Positions 19,295 to 28,955 of a DNA stretch of 64,000 nt are shown here, in pieces; position 1 is the first letter of the stretch; the number at the start of each line of letters is the position of its first letter. The stretch comes from Candidatus Aminicenantota bacterium (lineage in GTDB: Bacteria > Acidobacteriota > Aminicenantia > Aminicenantales > Saccharicenantaceae): assembly GCA_026393975.1 (NCBI GenBank), contig JAPKZD010000025.1:1-64000 (forward strand), in the 5' to 3' direction. The notes beneath the pieces were generated by a model. It was not told the DNA's origin. It saw nothing but the letters and a program-made list of their open reading frames with translations, and did no database searches. A program made the position numbers and the translations under genes.

Positions 19295-20773
19295 ATGAGC
19301 GGCATGGCCAAGCCTATGAAGCGGAGATCGAAGAAGGGCCCGGGTCCGGCCGCGGTCCTGCCTGCCGCGCCGGAGCCTTCCCCGCGCCCCACTGAACGGT
19401 CGCTTTCGCGCCTGCGGCGGGCGGCCGACATCACCCTCGTCGTCCTGGTCCTGGCCGCGATCGGCCTCTTCGTGGCCACGAAGATCATCGGCGGACGGGC
19501 CGACGGGGCCAACGGACCGAACGGCAAGAACGGGAACGGCGTCAGCGCGCCGTCCTCGTCCATCAGCCCCGAAGGCGGCTCCGGTCCGACGGGAGCGTTC
19601 GCCGACCTCGAGACCGGTCCCGACGAGTACGAGGGTGACGCCGGCGACGACCCGATGCTCGGCCCGGCCATCGTCTCCGATCCCACCGCGGCGCGCCCGT
19701 TCTCGCCCGTCGACGACCCGCGCCTCGCCGCCCTCCTCGACCCCGAGATCGAGCGCCTGCTCAAGGTCGGCCGTATCCCGTCCATGGCCGTCGTCCTCGT
19801 CTCCGGCGAGCGTATCGTCTGGACGCGGTCGGCCGGCCTGGCCAACGTCCGGGTCAAGACCCCGGCCGCCTGCGACACCGTCTACATCATCGCCTCGACC
19901 TTCAAGACGATGTCGGCGACGGCGCTCCTCCAGCAGATGGAGCAGGGCAAGTTCAAGCTCGACGACCGGGTCAACGATTATCTCTCGGACATGAAGATCG
20001 AGGGCGAGAACAAGCGTTACCCCGTGACGTTCCGCAACCTTCTGACCCACACGTCGGGCCTGCCGACCGATTTCGGCCGGCACGCCGTCTGGGAGGATCA
20101 GGCTCCGCTGTCGCTCGTCGATTACCTCCGCGGGCGGCTCCGGCTGGCCCGGCGGCCGGGGACGCGCGTCCTCTATTCCAACATCGCCTTCACCCTCGTC
20201 GCCCACCTCGTCGAGAAGTTCTCGGGCGTACCGTTCAAGGAGTACATGCGGAAGAACGTCTTCGCCCCCGTCGAGATGCGCGACACGGCCTTCGAGCCGC
20301 GGGCCGACATGGCCGAGCGGCTGGCCATCCCCTACATGCCCGTGCGGCGGCGCAGCGGCGTCTTCCGGCCCGTGGACTGGGTCAAGGCCGACGCCTGGCC
20401 GGCGGGCGTCGTCTATGGAACGGCCATCGACCAGGCCCACTGGCTCATGGCCAACCTCAACGGCGGAGTCTACAAGGGGCGCCGGCTCTTGAGCGAGGCG
20501 ACCTTCCGGGAGATGATGAAGCGGCAGTACGACCGCTTCGCCGGCCCGATCAACGGCGGCTGGCTCAACGAGACGTCCGGCTACGGCCTGGCCTGGTGGA
20601 TCTCAACTGTCAACGGTGAGACGATCATCGCCCACAGCGGCAGCGTCAACGGCTACACGGCCTTCCTGGCCGGGAACCTGAACAAGCGGACCGGCATCGC
20701 CATCCTGACCAACGGCAACAAGGCCCACCGCTGGCTCTACAGCCTGGCCCTCAAGGCCCTGGCCGCGCTCTAG
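19295..20773 (+). CDS. Membrane-anchored serine hydrolase (beta-lactamase/class C PBP family)
   Basis: N-terminal TM; STFKTMSA (SxxK), YSN, HSGSVNG. Confidence 0.9.
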   Translation: MSGMAKPMKRRSKKGPGPAAVLPAAPEPSPRPTERSLSRLRRAADITLVVLVLAAIGLFVATKIIGGRADGANGPNGKNGNGVSAPSSSISPEGGSGPTGAFADLETGPDEYEGDAGDDPMLGPAIVSDPTAARPFSPVDDPRLAALLDPEIERLLKVGRIPSMAVVLVSGERIVWTRSAGLANVRVKTPAACDTVYIIASTFKTMSATALLQQMEQGKFKLDDRVNDYLSDMKIEGENKRYPVTFRNLLTHTSGLPTDFGRHAVWEDQAPLSLVDYLRGRLRLARRPGTRVLYSNIAFTLVAHLVEKFSGVPFKEYMRKNVFAPVEMRDTAFEPRADMAERLAIPYMPVRRRSGVFRPVDWVKADAWPAGVVYGTAIDQAHWLMANLNGGVYKGRRLLSEATFREMMKRQYDRFAGPINGGWLNETSGYGLAWWISTVNGETIIAHSGSVNGYTAFLAGNLNKRTGIAILTNGNKAHRWLYSLALKALAAL

Positions 20774-20783
20774 CGCCCGGGAA

Positions 20784-21281
20784 TCAATCCCTTCGGCGGC
20801 CTCCGAGCCTGAATCCGAAATTCAGACCGAGGACGATATCGTTGGTCCGGTTGAGGTAGTGAAGGGATAAGGACAATCTGGTCGGGCCCGACAGGTAGCC
20901 CAGTTGGAATTTGGGGACGAGCCGGCCGCCGGCGTTTTCGGTCCAATCGGAAATGCGCCGGACGACCCCGCCTCCGAAGAAAAAATGCCGGAGCCTGAAG
21001 TTCACGGTCACGCCGGGAACGACTTGGACCGAGCTCCCGAAGGAATCCCGGAACCAGACCGAGAGTTCCGGGTTGAAGCTGACGATCTTTCCGAGCCGCA
21101 GTTCGAGTTCCGGACCGAGCGCGATCCACTTGGGGTAACTGTTGAGGTTGACGTAGCCGAGGTCGATATAGAAGCCGAGAGGCCGTTCGTTCCCTCGGGA
21201 CTGGGCCCCGGCCGGCCGCGCTGCGGCCAGCCCGAGGAGCATCCCCGCTGCGATCATGAAGATGATCGTTTTTCGAATCAT
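20784..21281 (-). CDS. Outer-membrane beta-barrel-like protein
   Basis: Signal peptide MIRKTIIFMIAAGMLLGLAAARPAGAQ; alternating beta strands; C-term FGFRLGGRRRD. Confidence 0.65.
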   Translation of the reverse strand: MIRKTIIFMIAAGMLLGLAAARPAGAQSRGNERPLGFYIDLGYVNLNSYPKWIALGPELELRLGKIVSFNPELSVWFRDSFGSSVQVVPGVTVNFRLRHFFFGGGVVRRISDWTENAGGRLVPKFQLGYLSGPTRLSLSLHYLNRTNDIVLGLNFGFRLGGRRRD

Positions 21282-21381
21282 TTCCGCACGCTCCACACAC
21301 GGCATTCCATACAGGATATTATACCCTAGGGCCGCGGAGTCCGTTGCGTCCGGCGGAGGCTTCCCCGCTTTGTTCTCTTTC

Positions 21382-22275
21382 TCAGTTCGGGGGCCGGGTC
21401 CCGACGACGGTGATGCTGAGCACGGCGGTGCCGGACGCGCGGTAGGCGGCCAGCTCCTCGGCGCTGATGTATTTCAGGATGTATTCGTCGGGGAGGTCGA
21501 GCCGTTTCGCGACCTTGATGTCGATCCCGGTGAATCCCGTTTCGTGGACGATCGCCAGGTACTCCTCGGCGTCGAGCGCGCCGGCGATACAGCCGACGTA
21601 GAGCTCGGCCACCTCCTGGAGCTTGGCCGGGAGCTCGCCCCGGAGGACGATGTCCGAGACGCAGAACCGCCCACCCGGCTTGAGGACGCGGAAGATCTCG
21701 GCGAAGGCCAGGTGCTTATCGGGGACGAGGTTGAGGACGCAGTTGCTGACGACGACGTCGGCCGCCGCGTCGTCGACGGGCAGGGCCTCGATGTCGCCGA
21801 GGCGGAACTCGACGTTCCGGAAGCCGCGACGCTCGGCGTTGGCCCTGGCCTTGTCGATCATCTCGGGCGTCATGTCGACGCCGATGACGCGGCCCGTCTC
21901 GCCGATGACGGAGCGGGCGATGAAGACGTCGTTCCCGGCGCCGGAGCCGAGGTCGACCACGGTCTGGCCCGGGGCGAGCCCGGCGTGCTCGGTCGGCAGG
22001 CCGCAGCCGAGGCCGAGGTCGGCCTCGTCCATGTGGCCGTCGAGCTTCTCGTAGGCCTCCTTGATGCCGGCGACGTCCTGGCTGTAGTAGGTCGAGGCCG
22101 ACGGCTCGGCCGCTGGAGCGCAACAGCAAGGGTTGGCGGCCGGGCTGCAGCAAGAGGACGAGGCCCGGACGGCGGGGGAGCTTCCGGGCTTGGGCGCCTC
22201 CCGGGCGATCTGGGCGTATTTCTCGCGGACGAGCTCCTTGAGGCGTTCGCTTTCTTTTTCCTTGTCGCTGGTCAT
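21382..22275 (-). CDS. arsM: Arsenite S-adenosylmethionine methyltransferase
   Basis: 'VVDLGSGAGNDVFIARSVIGETGRVIGVDMTPEMI', 'VVVSNCVLNLVPDK', 'AELYVGCIAGAL' Cys motifs. Confidence 0.92.
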   Translation of the reverse strand: MTSDKEKESERLKELVREKYAQIAREAPKPGSSPAVRASSSCCSPAANPCCCAPAAEPSASTYYSQDVAGIKEAYEKLDGHMDEADLGLGCGLPTEHAGLAPGQTVVDLGSGAGNDVFIARSVIGETGRVIGVDMTPEMIDKARANAERRGFRNVEFRLGDIEALPVDDAAADVVVSNCVLNLVPDKHLAFAEIFRVLKPGGRFCVSDIVLRGELPAKLQEVAELYVGCIAGALDAEEYLAIVHETGFTGIDIKVAKRLDLPDEYILKYISAEELAAYRASGTAVLSITVVGTRPPN

Positions 22276-22291
22276 GGTGTCTCCTTTTTAT

Positions 22292-22729
22292 TTATGGCTT
22301 TCGGTAGTTCTTGGCCTTCGGTTTGGAGCGGGGGCCCGCCCTGCGGGATGGCTCCCGGGCGGCGGGCCGAGGACGGCATGAGTCCGGTGACAGACCTTTC
22401 GCGGCGTCGCCGGGCGGCTCACAGAGGCGACGGAACACGTCCGCGAAGGCCGCCCCGGCCTCGGCCACGGTCTTCGGGTCGAGACAGTAGCAGATGCGGG
22501 GCCCGTCGACATCTCCCCGGATGAGGCCGACATCCAGGAGCTCCCGGAGGTGCTGGGATATCGTCGACTGGGCGAGGGGAAGACGGTCGACGAGAGAGCC
22601 GCAGACGCAGGCCCGGCGGGAAGCCAGGATCTCGAGGATGCGGATGCGGACGGGGTGGGCCAGGGCCTTGGCCAGCCCCGCCGTGCGGACGAGGGCGGGG
22701 TCGAACGAGCCGGTCTTCGCTTGGGCCAT
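22292..22729 (-). CDS. arsR: ArsR-family metalloregulator
   Basis: 'HPVRIRILEILASRRACVCGSLVDRLPLAQSTISQHLRELLDVGLIRG'. Confidence 0.9.
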   Translation of the reverse strand: MAQAKTGSFDPALVRTAGLAKALAHPVRIRILEILASRRACVCGSLVDRLPLAQSTISQHLRELLDVGLIRGDVDGPRICYCLDPKTVAEAGAAFADVFRRLCEPPGDAAKGLSPDSCRPRPAAREPSRRAGPRSKPKAKNYRKP

Positions 22730-22747
22730 TGCGTCTCCTTTTGTTTT

Positions 22748-22770
22748 ATCGTATATCGTAAATATACGAT
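22748..22770. promoter_or_regulatory. Putative ArsR operator
   Basis: Perfect inverted repeat ATCGTATA-tcgtaaa-TATACGAT, 19 bp upstream of arsR start. Confidence 0.75.
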
Positions 22771-22804
22771 ATATTGGTGGCTGCGTCAAGTTTTCTTAGA
22801 TTAT

Positions 22805-23001
22805 TCTCCGACTATTGGGGAAGTCCTCCGTGAGGCGGCGATGGATGTCACTCCGAAGACCCCCGTAGCGGAGGGGGGCCCGTTCCGCTTCGAGAGAAGC
22901 GGGACGGGGGGACCGTCGGGACAGGTCCCCGGGGGGCCGGGGGGTTAGGGGTGATATCCTGAGCCGAACCGAAAGGAGGATTCCCCGAATTCTGACGGAG
23001 A
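22805..23001 (+). repeat. MITE-like interspersed repeat, copy 2
   Basis: Shares GGGGAAGTyCT..GAGGCGGCGATGGATrTC..GACCCCCGTAGCGGAGGGGG core with 196-377; degenerate TIR TCTCCG..GGGGAA / TTCCCC..CGGAGA. Confidence 0.75.
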
Positions 23002-23006
23002 GTCGC

Positions 23007-24764
23007 TCAGCCGCCTTTCTTGTAGAGCACCTTGCCGCCGATGATGGTGTAGAGGACCCCGGTTCCCGGGATGTTGTCCTCGGGACAGGTCAGGATGTCG
23101 CGGTCGAGGACGGTGATGTCGGCGAGCTTGCCCACGGTGAGAGAGCCCTTGATCCCCTCTTCGAAGCCGGCGAAGGCGCCGTTGATGGTGTAGGAGCGGA
23201 GGGCTTCCTCGCGGGTCATTCTCTGGTCGGGGAAGAACGTCGTCCCGTCCTTGAGCTTGCGGGTCACCGCGGCGCAGAAACAGGACATGGGGTCGATGGG
23301 CTCGACCGGGACGTCCGTCCCGTTGGGGATGACGGCTCCGGTGTCCATGAGCTTCCGCCAGACGTAGGCGCCTTCCCCGGCCCGCTTCTCGCCGAGCCGC
23401 TTGATAACCCAGGGCGCGTCGGAGGTGCAGTGGATGGCCTGCATGGCCGGGATGACGCCGAGCTTGCCGAAGCGCGGGATGTCGTCGAGGCTGAGATGCT
23501 GGGCGTGCTCGATCCGCCAGCGCAGGTCGGTTTTTTCCGGATGGGCCTTGAAGGCTGCCTCGTAGATGTCGAGCGTTTCGCGGTTCGCCCGGTCGCCGAT
23601 GGCGTGGGTCGCGAGCTGGAAGCCGTTGGCGATAGCGAAATTCGCCGTTTCCTTCATTTCCTCGATCGACTCCGTGTTGAGTCCGGTCGAGGTCGGGAGG
23701 TCGGCGTAGGGCTCGAGGAGCCAGGCGCCGTGAGCCCCGAGCGCGCCGTCGATGAGCCGCTTGATGGTCCGGACGGTCAGATGGTTGTCGACTGCCCCGA
23801 TCATCCGGTAGGAAGCGCCGCGCTCGGCCAGGGCCTTGTTGCCGGCGCCGAGCATGACGTAGAGACGGACGGGGAGGGCGTCCTCCTCGGCCATCTTCTT
23901 ATAGAGGTCGATCGTCGAGAAGGAGGCGCCGGCGTCGTGAAATGTCGTGACGCCGTGAATGAGGCACTCTCGAGAAGCGAGCTCGATTTCCTTGCGCTCG
24001 CGGGCCCGGGCTTCCTCGGAGGTGTCATGGCCGGCCTGGTAGCGGACGAGGCCCTGGGCCGTTTCGAGGAAAGCGCCGATGGCGTTCCCCGTGGCGTCGC
24101 GGATGATCTCGCCTCCGGCGGGATTGGTCGTCGTGCTCGTGATCTTGGAGAGCTCCATGGCCTTGGCGTTGACGAGCGACGAATGGCCGCTGGCGTGGGT
24201 CAGGAGGACCGGATTGTTCGGGGTCGCTTTACTGAGGGCGTCGTGGAAGGGCAGGCCGTCGACGTTGGGCTCGGGCACGCGGTCCCACTTGTCCTGGTGC
24301 CAGCCGCGGCCGAGGATCCACTCGCCGGGCTTAGCCGTGGCGGCGGCCTCGGCGACCAGGGCCACGATGTCGTCCCAGGAGCGGGCCTTGGTCAGGTCGA
24401 GGACCATCTTGGAAGAGCCGAGACCCGTGAAATGGCCGTGGCTCTCGATGAGGCCGGGGATGGCGAGCGCGCCGCCGAGGTCGATGATCTCGGTCCCATC
24501 GCCGACGTGGCGCTTGTAGTCCTTCGGCTCGGCGCCGAGGGCGGCGATGCGGCCGCCGCGGACCGCGATCCAGGAGGCCGCGGGGACGGCCGCGTCCACG
24601 GTCACGATCTTGCCGTTGATGAGGACGAGGTCGGCCGGCTTGGGCCTGGGGACGCAGGCGGACGCCGAGAACAGGGCCGCGGCCAGCCCGGCGATGAATA
24701 GAAACGCGGCGGCGGAAGCGACGGCCCGCAGCCCCGTCGATTTTGGGATTACTGATCCGGCCAT
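23007..24764 (-). CDS. Amidohydrolase family protein (YtcJ-like)
   Basis: 'IPGLIESHGHFTGLGSSK', 'ATHAIGDRANRETLDIYEAAF', 'RIEHAQHL'. Confidence 0.9.
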   Translation of the reverse strand: MAGSVIPKSTGLRAVASAAAFLFIAGLAAALFSASACVPRPKPADLVLINGKIVTVDAAVPAASWIAVRGGRIAALGAEPKDYKRHVGDGTEIIDLGGALAIPGLIESHGHFTGLGSSKMVLDLTKARSWDDIVALVAEAAATAKPGEWILGRGWHQDKWDRVPEPNVDGLPFHDALSKATPNNPVLLTHASGHSSLVNAKAMELSKITSTTTNPAGGEIIRDATGNAIGAFLETAQGLVRYQAGHDTSEEARARERKEIELASRECLIHGVTTFHDAGASFSTIDLYKKMAEEDALPVRLYVMLGAGNKALAERGASYRMIGAVDNHLTVRTIKRLIDGALGAHGAWLLEPYADLPTSTGLNTESIEEMKETANFAIANGFQLATHAIGDRANRETLDIYEAAFKAHPEKTDLRWRIEHAQHLSLDDIPRFGKLGVIPAMQAIHCTSDAPWVIKRLGEKRAGEGAYVWRKLMDTGAVIPNGTDVPVEPIDPMSCFCAAVTRKLKDGTTFFPDQRMTREEALRSYTINGAFAGFEEGIKGSLTVGKLADITVLDRDILTCPEDNIPGTGVLYTIIGGKVLYKKGG

Positions 24765-24875
24765 GAGTTAGCCTCCTCCTGAATCGGCATCAGGCCAAAA
24801 AATATACCGGCTGACCGCCCCTGTCAAGAAAAAACGGGGTCGAGAATTTTCAGGCTCCGGCCGCTGTCGAATTGG

Positions 24876-24913
24876 TTGATTTTACGGTGTCCCCTGCATA
24901 AGATAGCCGCATG
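24876..24913 (+). promoter_or_regulatory. Promoter TTGATT-N17-TAAGAT-N6-ATG (predicted leaderless start)
   Basis: -35 24876-24881, -10 24899-24904, ATG 24911. Confidence 0.6.
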
Positions 24914-26320
24914 TCCAGTTACGATAAAAATTTGACAGGCAAACCGGCCGCGGCGGCTGAAACCGCCTCCGTGCCCGGCCCTCAGCTCTCCCGGGTCCTC
25001 GGCAAGGGAAGCATCATTGGCATCGTCGTTGGCACGATGATCGGATCGGGCATTTTCATCGTGCCGGCCACCGTGGCCGCCGAGGTCAAGGCGCCGCTCA
25101 TCATGCTCGCCGTATGGATCGTGGGTGGCCTTTTGAGCGTTTTCGGTGCCCTCTCTCTGGCCGAGCTGGCCGCGGCCTATTCGGAGACCGGCGGCATCTA
25201 CGTTTACTTGCGGGAGGCGTACGGTCCGCTGGCCGGCTTCCTCTTTGGCTGGACGCTGTTCCTCGTCATCGATTCGGGGAGCATCGCGGCGCTGTCCGTG
25301 GCTTTCACCTCGAAATACCTGCCCCATTTTTTTTACGTGACGCCGGTCGTCCAGAAGGCGGTGGCCATCCTGTTCATCCTGTTCCTGATGGGGATTAACT
25401 ATCTCGGGGTCAAGCGTGGCGCTTTCTTCCAGAACCTGCTGACAACGCTAAAGTTCGCGGCGTTACTGGGCGTCAGCGTCGTCGTCTTCCTGTTCGCGCG
25501 CGGGGACTGGGCGAATTTCGTGACGCCTCCGGCTTCCGGCACGGGGGGAAACATCGTCGGGAAGTTCGGCCTGGCTTTGGTGGCCGCGCTCTGGGCCTAC
25601 AAGGGCTTCGAGTCGTGCACGTACAATTCAGGCGAGACCCGGAATCCTTCCCGGACCCTGCCCGTCGGCATCATCGCCGGATGCGGCCTGGTCACGCTCC
25701 TCTATCTGATGGCGAACGCCGCCTACCTGTACGCGGTGCCGGCGGGCGAGATGGCCAGGTCGAGCCGGATCGCGGCCGACGCGATGAACGTTGCGGTCGG
25801 GCCGCTCGGCGCGTCCATCGTTTCGTTCATCATCCTGTTCTCGATCATGGGCGCGGCCAACGGCCACATCCTGACCGGACCGCGGGTTTATTACGCGATG
25901 GCCAAGGACGGCCTTTTCTTCCGGAAGATGGCCTCCGTCCATCCGAAATACAAGACCCCGCACGTTTCCATCCTGGTCGTGGGGAGCTGGAGTATCCTCC
26001 TCAGCCTGAGCGGGACCTTCGAGCAGCTCCTTCGGTATGTCGTCTTCGGCCACTGGATCTTCATGGGGCTGGCTGTGTCCGCGGTCATCGTCATGCGCAA
26101 GAAGCGTCCCGGCCTGCCTCGTCCTTATAAAGCCCTGGGCTACCCGGTGACGCCGGGGCTCTTCGTCCTGGCGGCCCTTTTCGTTACGGTCAATGCCCTC
26201 ATCGGAACGTTCTGGAACTCATTCGCCGGGCTCGCCATCATCGCCCTGGGCATCCCCGCCTATCTCTACTGGAATAAAAAAAGGGGCGGCCGCCAAGCCG
26301 CCCCTGGTCCGTTGTCGTAA
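24911..26320 (+). CDS. APC-superfamily amino acid permease
   Basis: 12-TM hydrophobic profile; 'GIVVGTMIGSGIFIVPATVA', 'ETGGIYVYLREAYGPLAGFLFGW'. Confidence 0.92.
   Translation: MSSYDKNLTGKPAAAAETASVPGPQLSRVLGKGSIIGIVVGTMIGSGIFIVPATVAAEVKAPLIMLAVWIVGGLLSVFGALSLAELAAAYSETGGIYVYLREAYGPLAGFLFGWTLFLVIDSGSIAALSVAFTSKYLPHFFYVTPVVQKAVAILFILFLMGINYLGVKRGAFFQNLLTTLKFAALLGVSVVVFLFARGDWANFVTPPASGTGGNIVGKFGLALVAALWAYKGFESCTYNSGETRNPSRTLPVGIIAGCGLVTLLYLMANAAYLYAVPAGEMARSSRIAADAMNVAVGPLGASIVSFIILFSIMGAANGHILTGPRVYYAMAKDGLFFRKMASVHPKYKTPHVSILVVGSWSILLSLSGTFEQLLRYVVFGHWIFMGLAVSAVIVMRKKRPGLPRPYKALGYPVTPGLFVLAALFVTVNALIGTFWNSFAGLAIIALGIPAYLYWNKKRGGRQAAPGPLS
26275..26304 (-). terminator. Intrinsic terminator for minus-strand operon, located inside 3' end of convergent permease CDS
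   Basis: Minus: GGGGCGGC-ttggcg-GCCGCCCC-TTTTTTT. Confidence 0.8.
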
Positions 26321-26328
26321 AGCCGGGC

Positions 26329-27435
26329 CTACTTTTTCTTCCGGATGTAGATGTTGCCGCTGAAGGTGTTAAAGCCGATCTCCTGACCGCCGCCGTTGAC
26401 GATACCGTAGAGCGACTTGTCGAATGTGATGCGGAACTTGCCCTGCTCGGTCTTCTCTGCCGCTTCGGACTTGGCCGGCTGCCGGGTCATGTTGATGTCG
26501 AAATCGCTGTAGATCTCGCCCTGCTCGGACTTCATCTTGAGGTTGGCCTTGACGTCGGCCGGGAGCGTGACGTCGATGTCGCCGTTCATGGTGCTGAACG
26601 ACAGCGGCTTGTCGGCCGCGACCCGGGCCAGCACGACCTCGATGTCGCCGTTGACGGTGTGGACGAGCGTGTTCCCCGAAACGTTCTTTAGCGTCACCGG
26701 CCCGTTGATGTTGTTGATGTCGATCTCGCCGTTGACGCCCTCGACGATAACCGCCCCGTCCATGGTCGATCGGACCTCGAGCGAGGTCGAGCGAGGCACC
26801 TGGATGACGAGGTCCGTGGCTGCTTTCCACGACTCGGTGCTGACCTGGACGACGTTATTTTCCTCCTGGATCTCGAGCCCCGACGCGGACCCGGAGAGGA
26901 GCTTCATGCCGGCGATCCTCTTCTCCTTCGCTTCGCGCTGTGTCTTGTCGTCCTGGAAATATTCGTTGTACAGGTTGCGGGCCTTGTCGCCCGAGGTGAG
27001 TCTCTTGGCCAGGACTTCCTGCTCGGCCAGGCTCTGGGCGAGGGCCGCCTCGACCTGCCTTTGAACGCGCTCAGCCTCGACGCGTTGCCCGGCTTGGGCC
27101 GAGGGGGCTGGCATGGGTGCCGTGGCGGGCGCCGGCTGTCCCGGCTGTGCCGGAGGCGCGATGGCCGCATACGAACCGGTGGAATAGAGGCCGCCGTTGT
27201 TTGACAGCGCCTTTTCCCTGACCCGGGCCTCGACGATAACTTCCTTGCCCTCGTAGCCCTTGACCGTGATGCTGCCCCGGATGACCGAGACCTCGATCTT
27301 GGCCGGCTTGGCCGGGTTGCTGAGCGGAACGACGGCCCGTTCGGGCGGCTCTTCCTTGGCCTGGGCCAGGGCCCAGCCGCATGTCCCGGCGACGAGGACC
27401 GCCAGGATGACAATGTTCGCGATTCTTTTTCTCAT
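26329..27435 (-). CDS. DUF4097-type beta-solenoid exported protein
   Basis: Signal peptide; 'EVRSTMDGAVIVEGVNGEIDINNINGPVTLKNVSGNTLVHTVNGDIEV'. Confidence 0.85.
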   Translation of the reverse strand: MRKRIANIVILAVLVAGTCGWALAQAKEEPPERAVVPLSNPAKPAKIEVSVIRGSITVKGYEGKEVIVEARVREKALSNNGGLYSTGSYAAIAPPAQPGQPAPATAPMPAPSAQAGQRVEAERVQRQVEAALAQSLAEQEVLAKRLTSGDKARNLYNEYFQDDKTQREAKEKRIAGMKLLSGSASGLEIQEENNVVQVSTESWKAATDLVIQVPRSTSLEVRSTMDGAVIVEGVNGEIDINNINGPVTLKNVSGNTLVHTVNGDIEVVLARVAADKPLSFSTMNGDIDVTLPADVKANLKMKSEQGEIYSDFDINMTRQPAKSEAAEKTEQGKFRITFDKSLYGIVNGGGQEIGFNTFSGNIYIRKKK

Positions 27436-27453
27436 ATTCTCCTCCCTGATGAT

Positions 27454-28269
27454 TTAGACGATCTGTTTCAGGCCTTGTTCGGCCCGCTTTTTGACTTCCG
27501 GCGTGAGCTCGTTTTTCTCGATGAGAAGCTTGAGGGCCGCGACCGCCCGCGCTTCGCGGATCTCGACCAGGAAATCGATCAGGGCGACCTGGACGAGGGG
27601 ATAGTTCTGGATGGCGAGTGACCGGACAAGGCTTTCCCGGACGCCCGGCTTGTTCCGGAAAAGGTAGAGCGCGTCCACGGCCGCGAGCCGGACGTTGGGG
27701 TTGGGGTCGTTGTCGAGCGCGTCGGTTAGCGCGGCCAGCGTCGTGTCGTTCGGATTTTCGACGGCGGCGCTGAAACCGATGCCCTGGATCCGCTCCGTGG
27801 CGGAGGATTTGCCCAGCAGCGAGAGGGCGACCTGCTGGCGCATGTCCTGGACCTCGCGCGACAGCGTGGTGAGGCGTTCGCCTCCCGCGCGGCCACTGTT
27901 CAAAAGCCAGCCGGCGCCGAGGCCGACGAAAAGGAGGAAGGCCGAGAACGAGGCGGCGAAGGCGGGCCGCCGGAACGTGAACCACTCCCTCCAGCCGGCC
28001 AGGAGCCCCGTCGCCCGGGCCGTCTTCCCCTTGGCCTCGAGCCCGTCTTTGTACTCCTCGAGCATGGCGTAAAAGCGGTGCCGGAGGCCGCCGCCCGGCT
28101 GTTCCTCGGGCAGGACGCCGAGCTTGGCCCAAACGACGGTCAGGTTCTCGAGGTCTTCGCGGCACGCCGCGCACGAGAGGATGTGTTCCCGGACTTCGTC
28201 GCGGCTTCCCTCGTCGAGGTCTTCCGTCAGGTAGTCGGCGAACTTTTCCTGTGTTTTTTCGCAGTTCAT
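27454..28269 (-). CDS. zf-HC2 anti-sigma factor with C-terminal HEAT repeats
   Basis: 'DEVREHILSCAACREDLENL'; TM; HEAT-like 'NDPNPNVRLAAVDALYLFRNKPGVRESLVRSL'. Confidence 0.85.
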   Translation of the reverse strand: MNCEKTQEKFADYLTEDLDEGSRDEVREHILSCAACREDLENLTVVWAKLGVLPEEQPGGGLRHRFYAMLEEYKDGLEAKGKTARATGLLAGWREWFTFRRPAFAASFSAFLLFVGLGAGWLLNSGRAGGERLTTLSREVQDMRQQVALSLLGKSSATERIQGIGFSAAVENPNDTTLAALTDALDNDPNPNVRLAAVDALYLFRNKPGVRESLVRSLAIQNYPLVQVALIDFLVEIREARAVAALKLLIEKNELTPEVKKRAEQGLKQIV

Positions 28270-28859
28270 GACACGTTCCCTTTCTGGAGGTCCAGGTAGA
28301 TACGGCTGAGGTCCTTGAGGGCCCGGTGGACCTGGGCTTTGACCGTGCCCACCTGGCATCCCAGGAGCTCGGCGATCTCCCGGAGCTTAAGGTTCTGGAA
28401 GCGGAAGAGGACGAGGAGCTCCCGTTTCTGGACGGGCAGACGGTCGAGGGCGCGGCGGACGAGCTCGGCTTCCCGTTCGACCTCATAGGCCGCCTCGGGC
28501 AGGGACTCGCGGCTGGGCGTTTCGACGTACTGCCCGTCGAGGGGGAGCGTGCTCTTCCGCTTCCTCAAGTAGTCGACATGGGCGTTGCGGGCGATCTGGA
28601 AAAGCCAGACATTGAACCGGCTGTCGCCCATGTAGCCGGCCCGGTATTTCAGAACGCGCATGAAGACCTCCTGGACGAGGTCCTCGCTCGCGGCCCTGTT
28701 TCCCGTCAGGCGGAGGAAGAAGTTGTAAAGCATCGTCTGGTATCTTTCGAAGAGGACGGCCAGCTTCTCGACCCGGCCGTCCCTGACGTCTTCCATCAGC
28801 TCGTTATCCGTCGGTGACATGCGTCCGATCTTCTCTCGCTCAGGATTATCGGCGTTCAT
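28266..28859 (-). CDS. ECF RNA polymerase sigma factor
   Basis: 'NFFLRLTGNRAASEDLVQEVFMRVLKY', sigma4 'LKLREIAELLGCQVGTVKAQVHRAL'. Confidence 0.92.
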   Translation of the reverse strand: MNADNPEREKIGRMSPTDNELMEDVRDGRVEKLAVLFERYQTMLYNFFLRLTGNRAASEDLVQEVFMRVLKYRAGYMGDSRFNVWLFQIARNAHVDYLRKRKSTLPLDGQYVETPSRESLPEAAYEVEREAELVRRALDRLPVQKRELLVLFRFQNLKLREIAELLGCQVGTVKAQVHRALKDLSRIYLDLQKGNVS

Positions 28860-28897
28860 GGATATTTACCGTCGCTCGGGAAAAAGGTTACACCGGT

Positions 28898-28927
28898 TTG
28901 ACTTGGCAGGGAAGGGGGTGCTATAAA
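28898..28927 (+). promoter_or_regulatory. Sigma70-like promoter TTGACT-N18-TATAAA upstream of purM
   Basis: -35 28898-28903; -10 28922-28927. Confidence 0.6.
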
Positions 28928-28955
28928 ATGGACGAATTTTCCCAGGAGAGCGCTC

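Noticed and set aside
19099-19878. Minus-strand ORF translating the 42-bp repeat as 14-aa repeats (LPVSSTGTAKPVAV)
   Set aside because: Overlaps the well-supported serine hydrolase in antisense; repeat is better treated as non-coding
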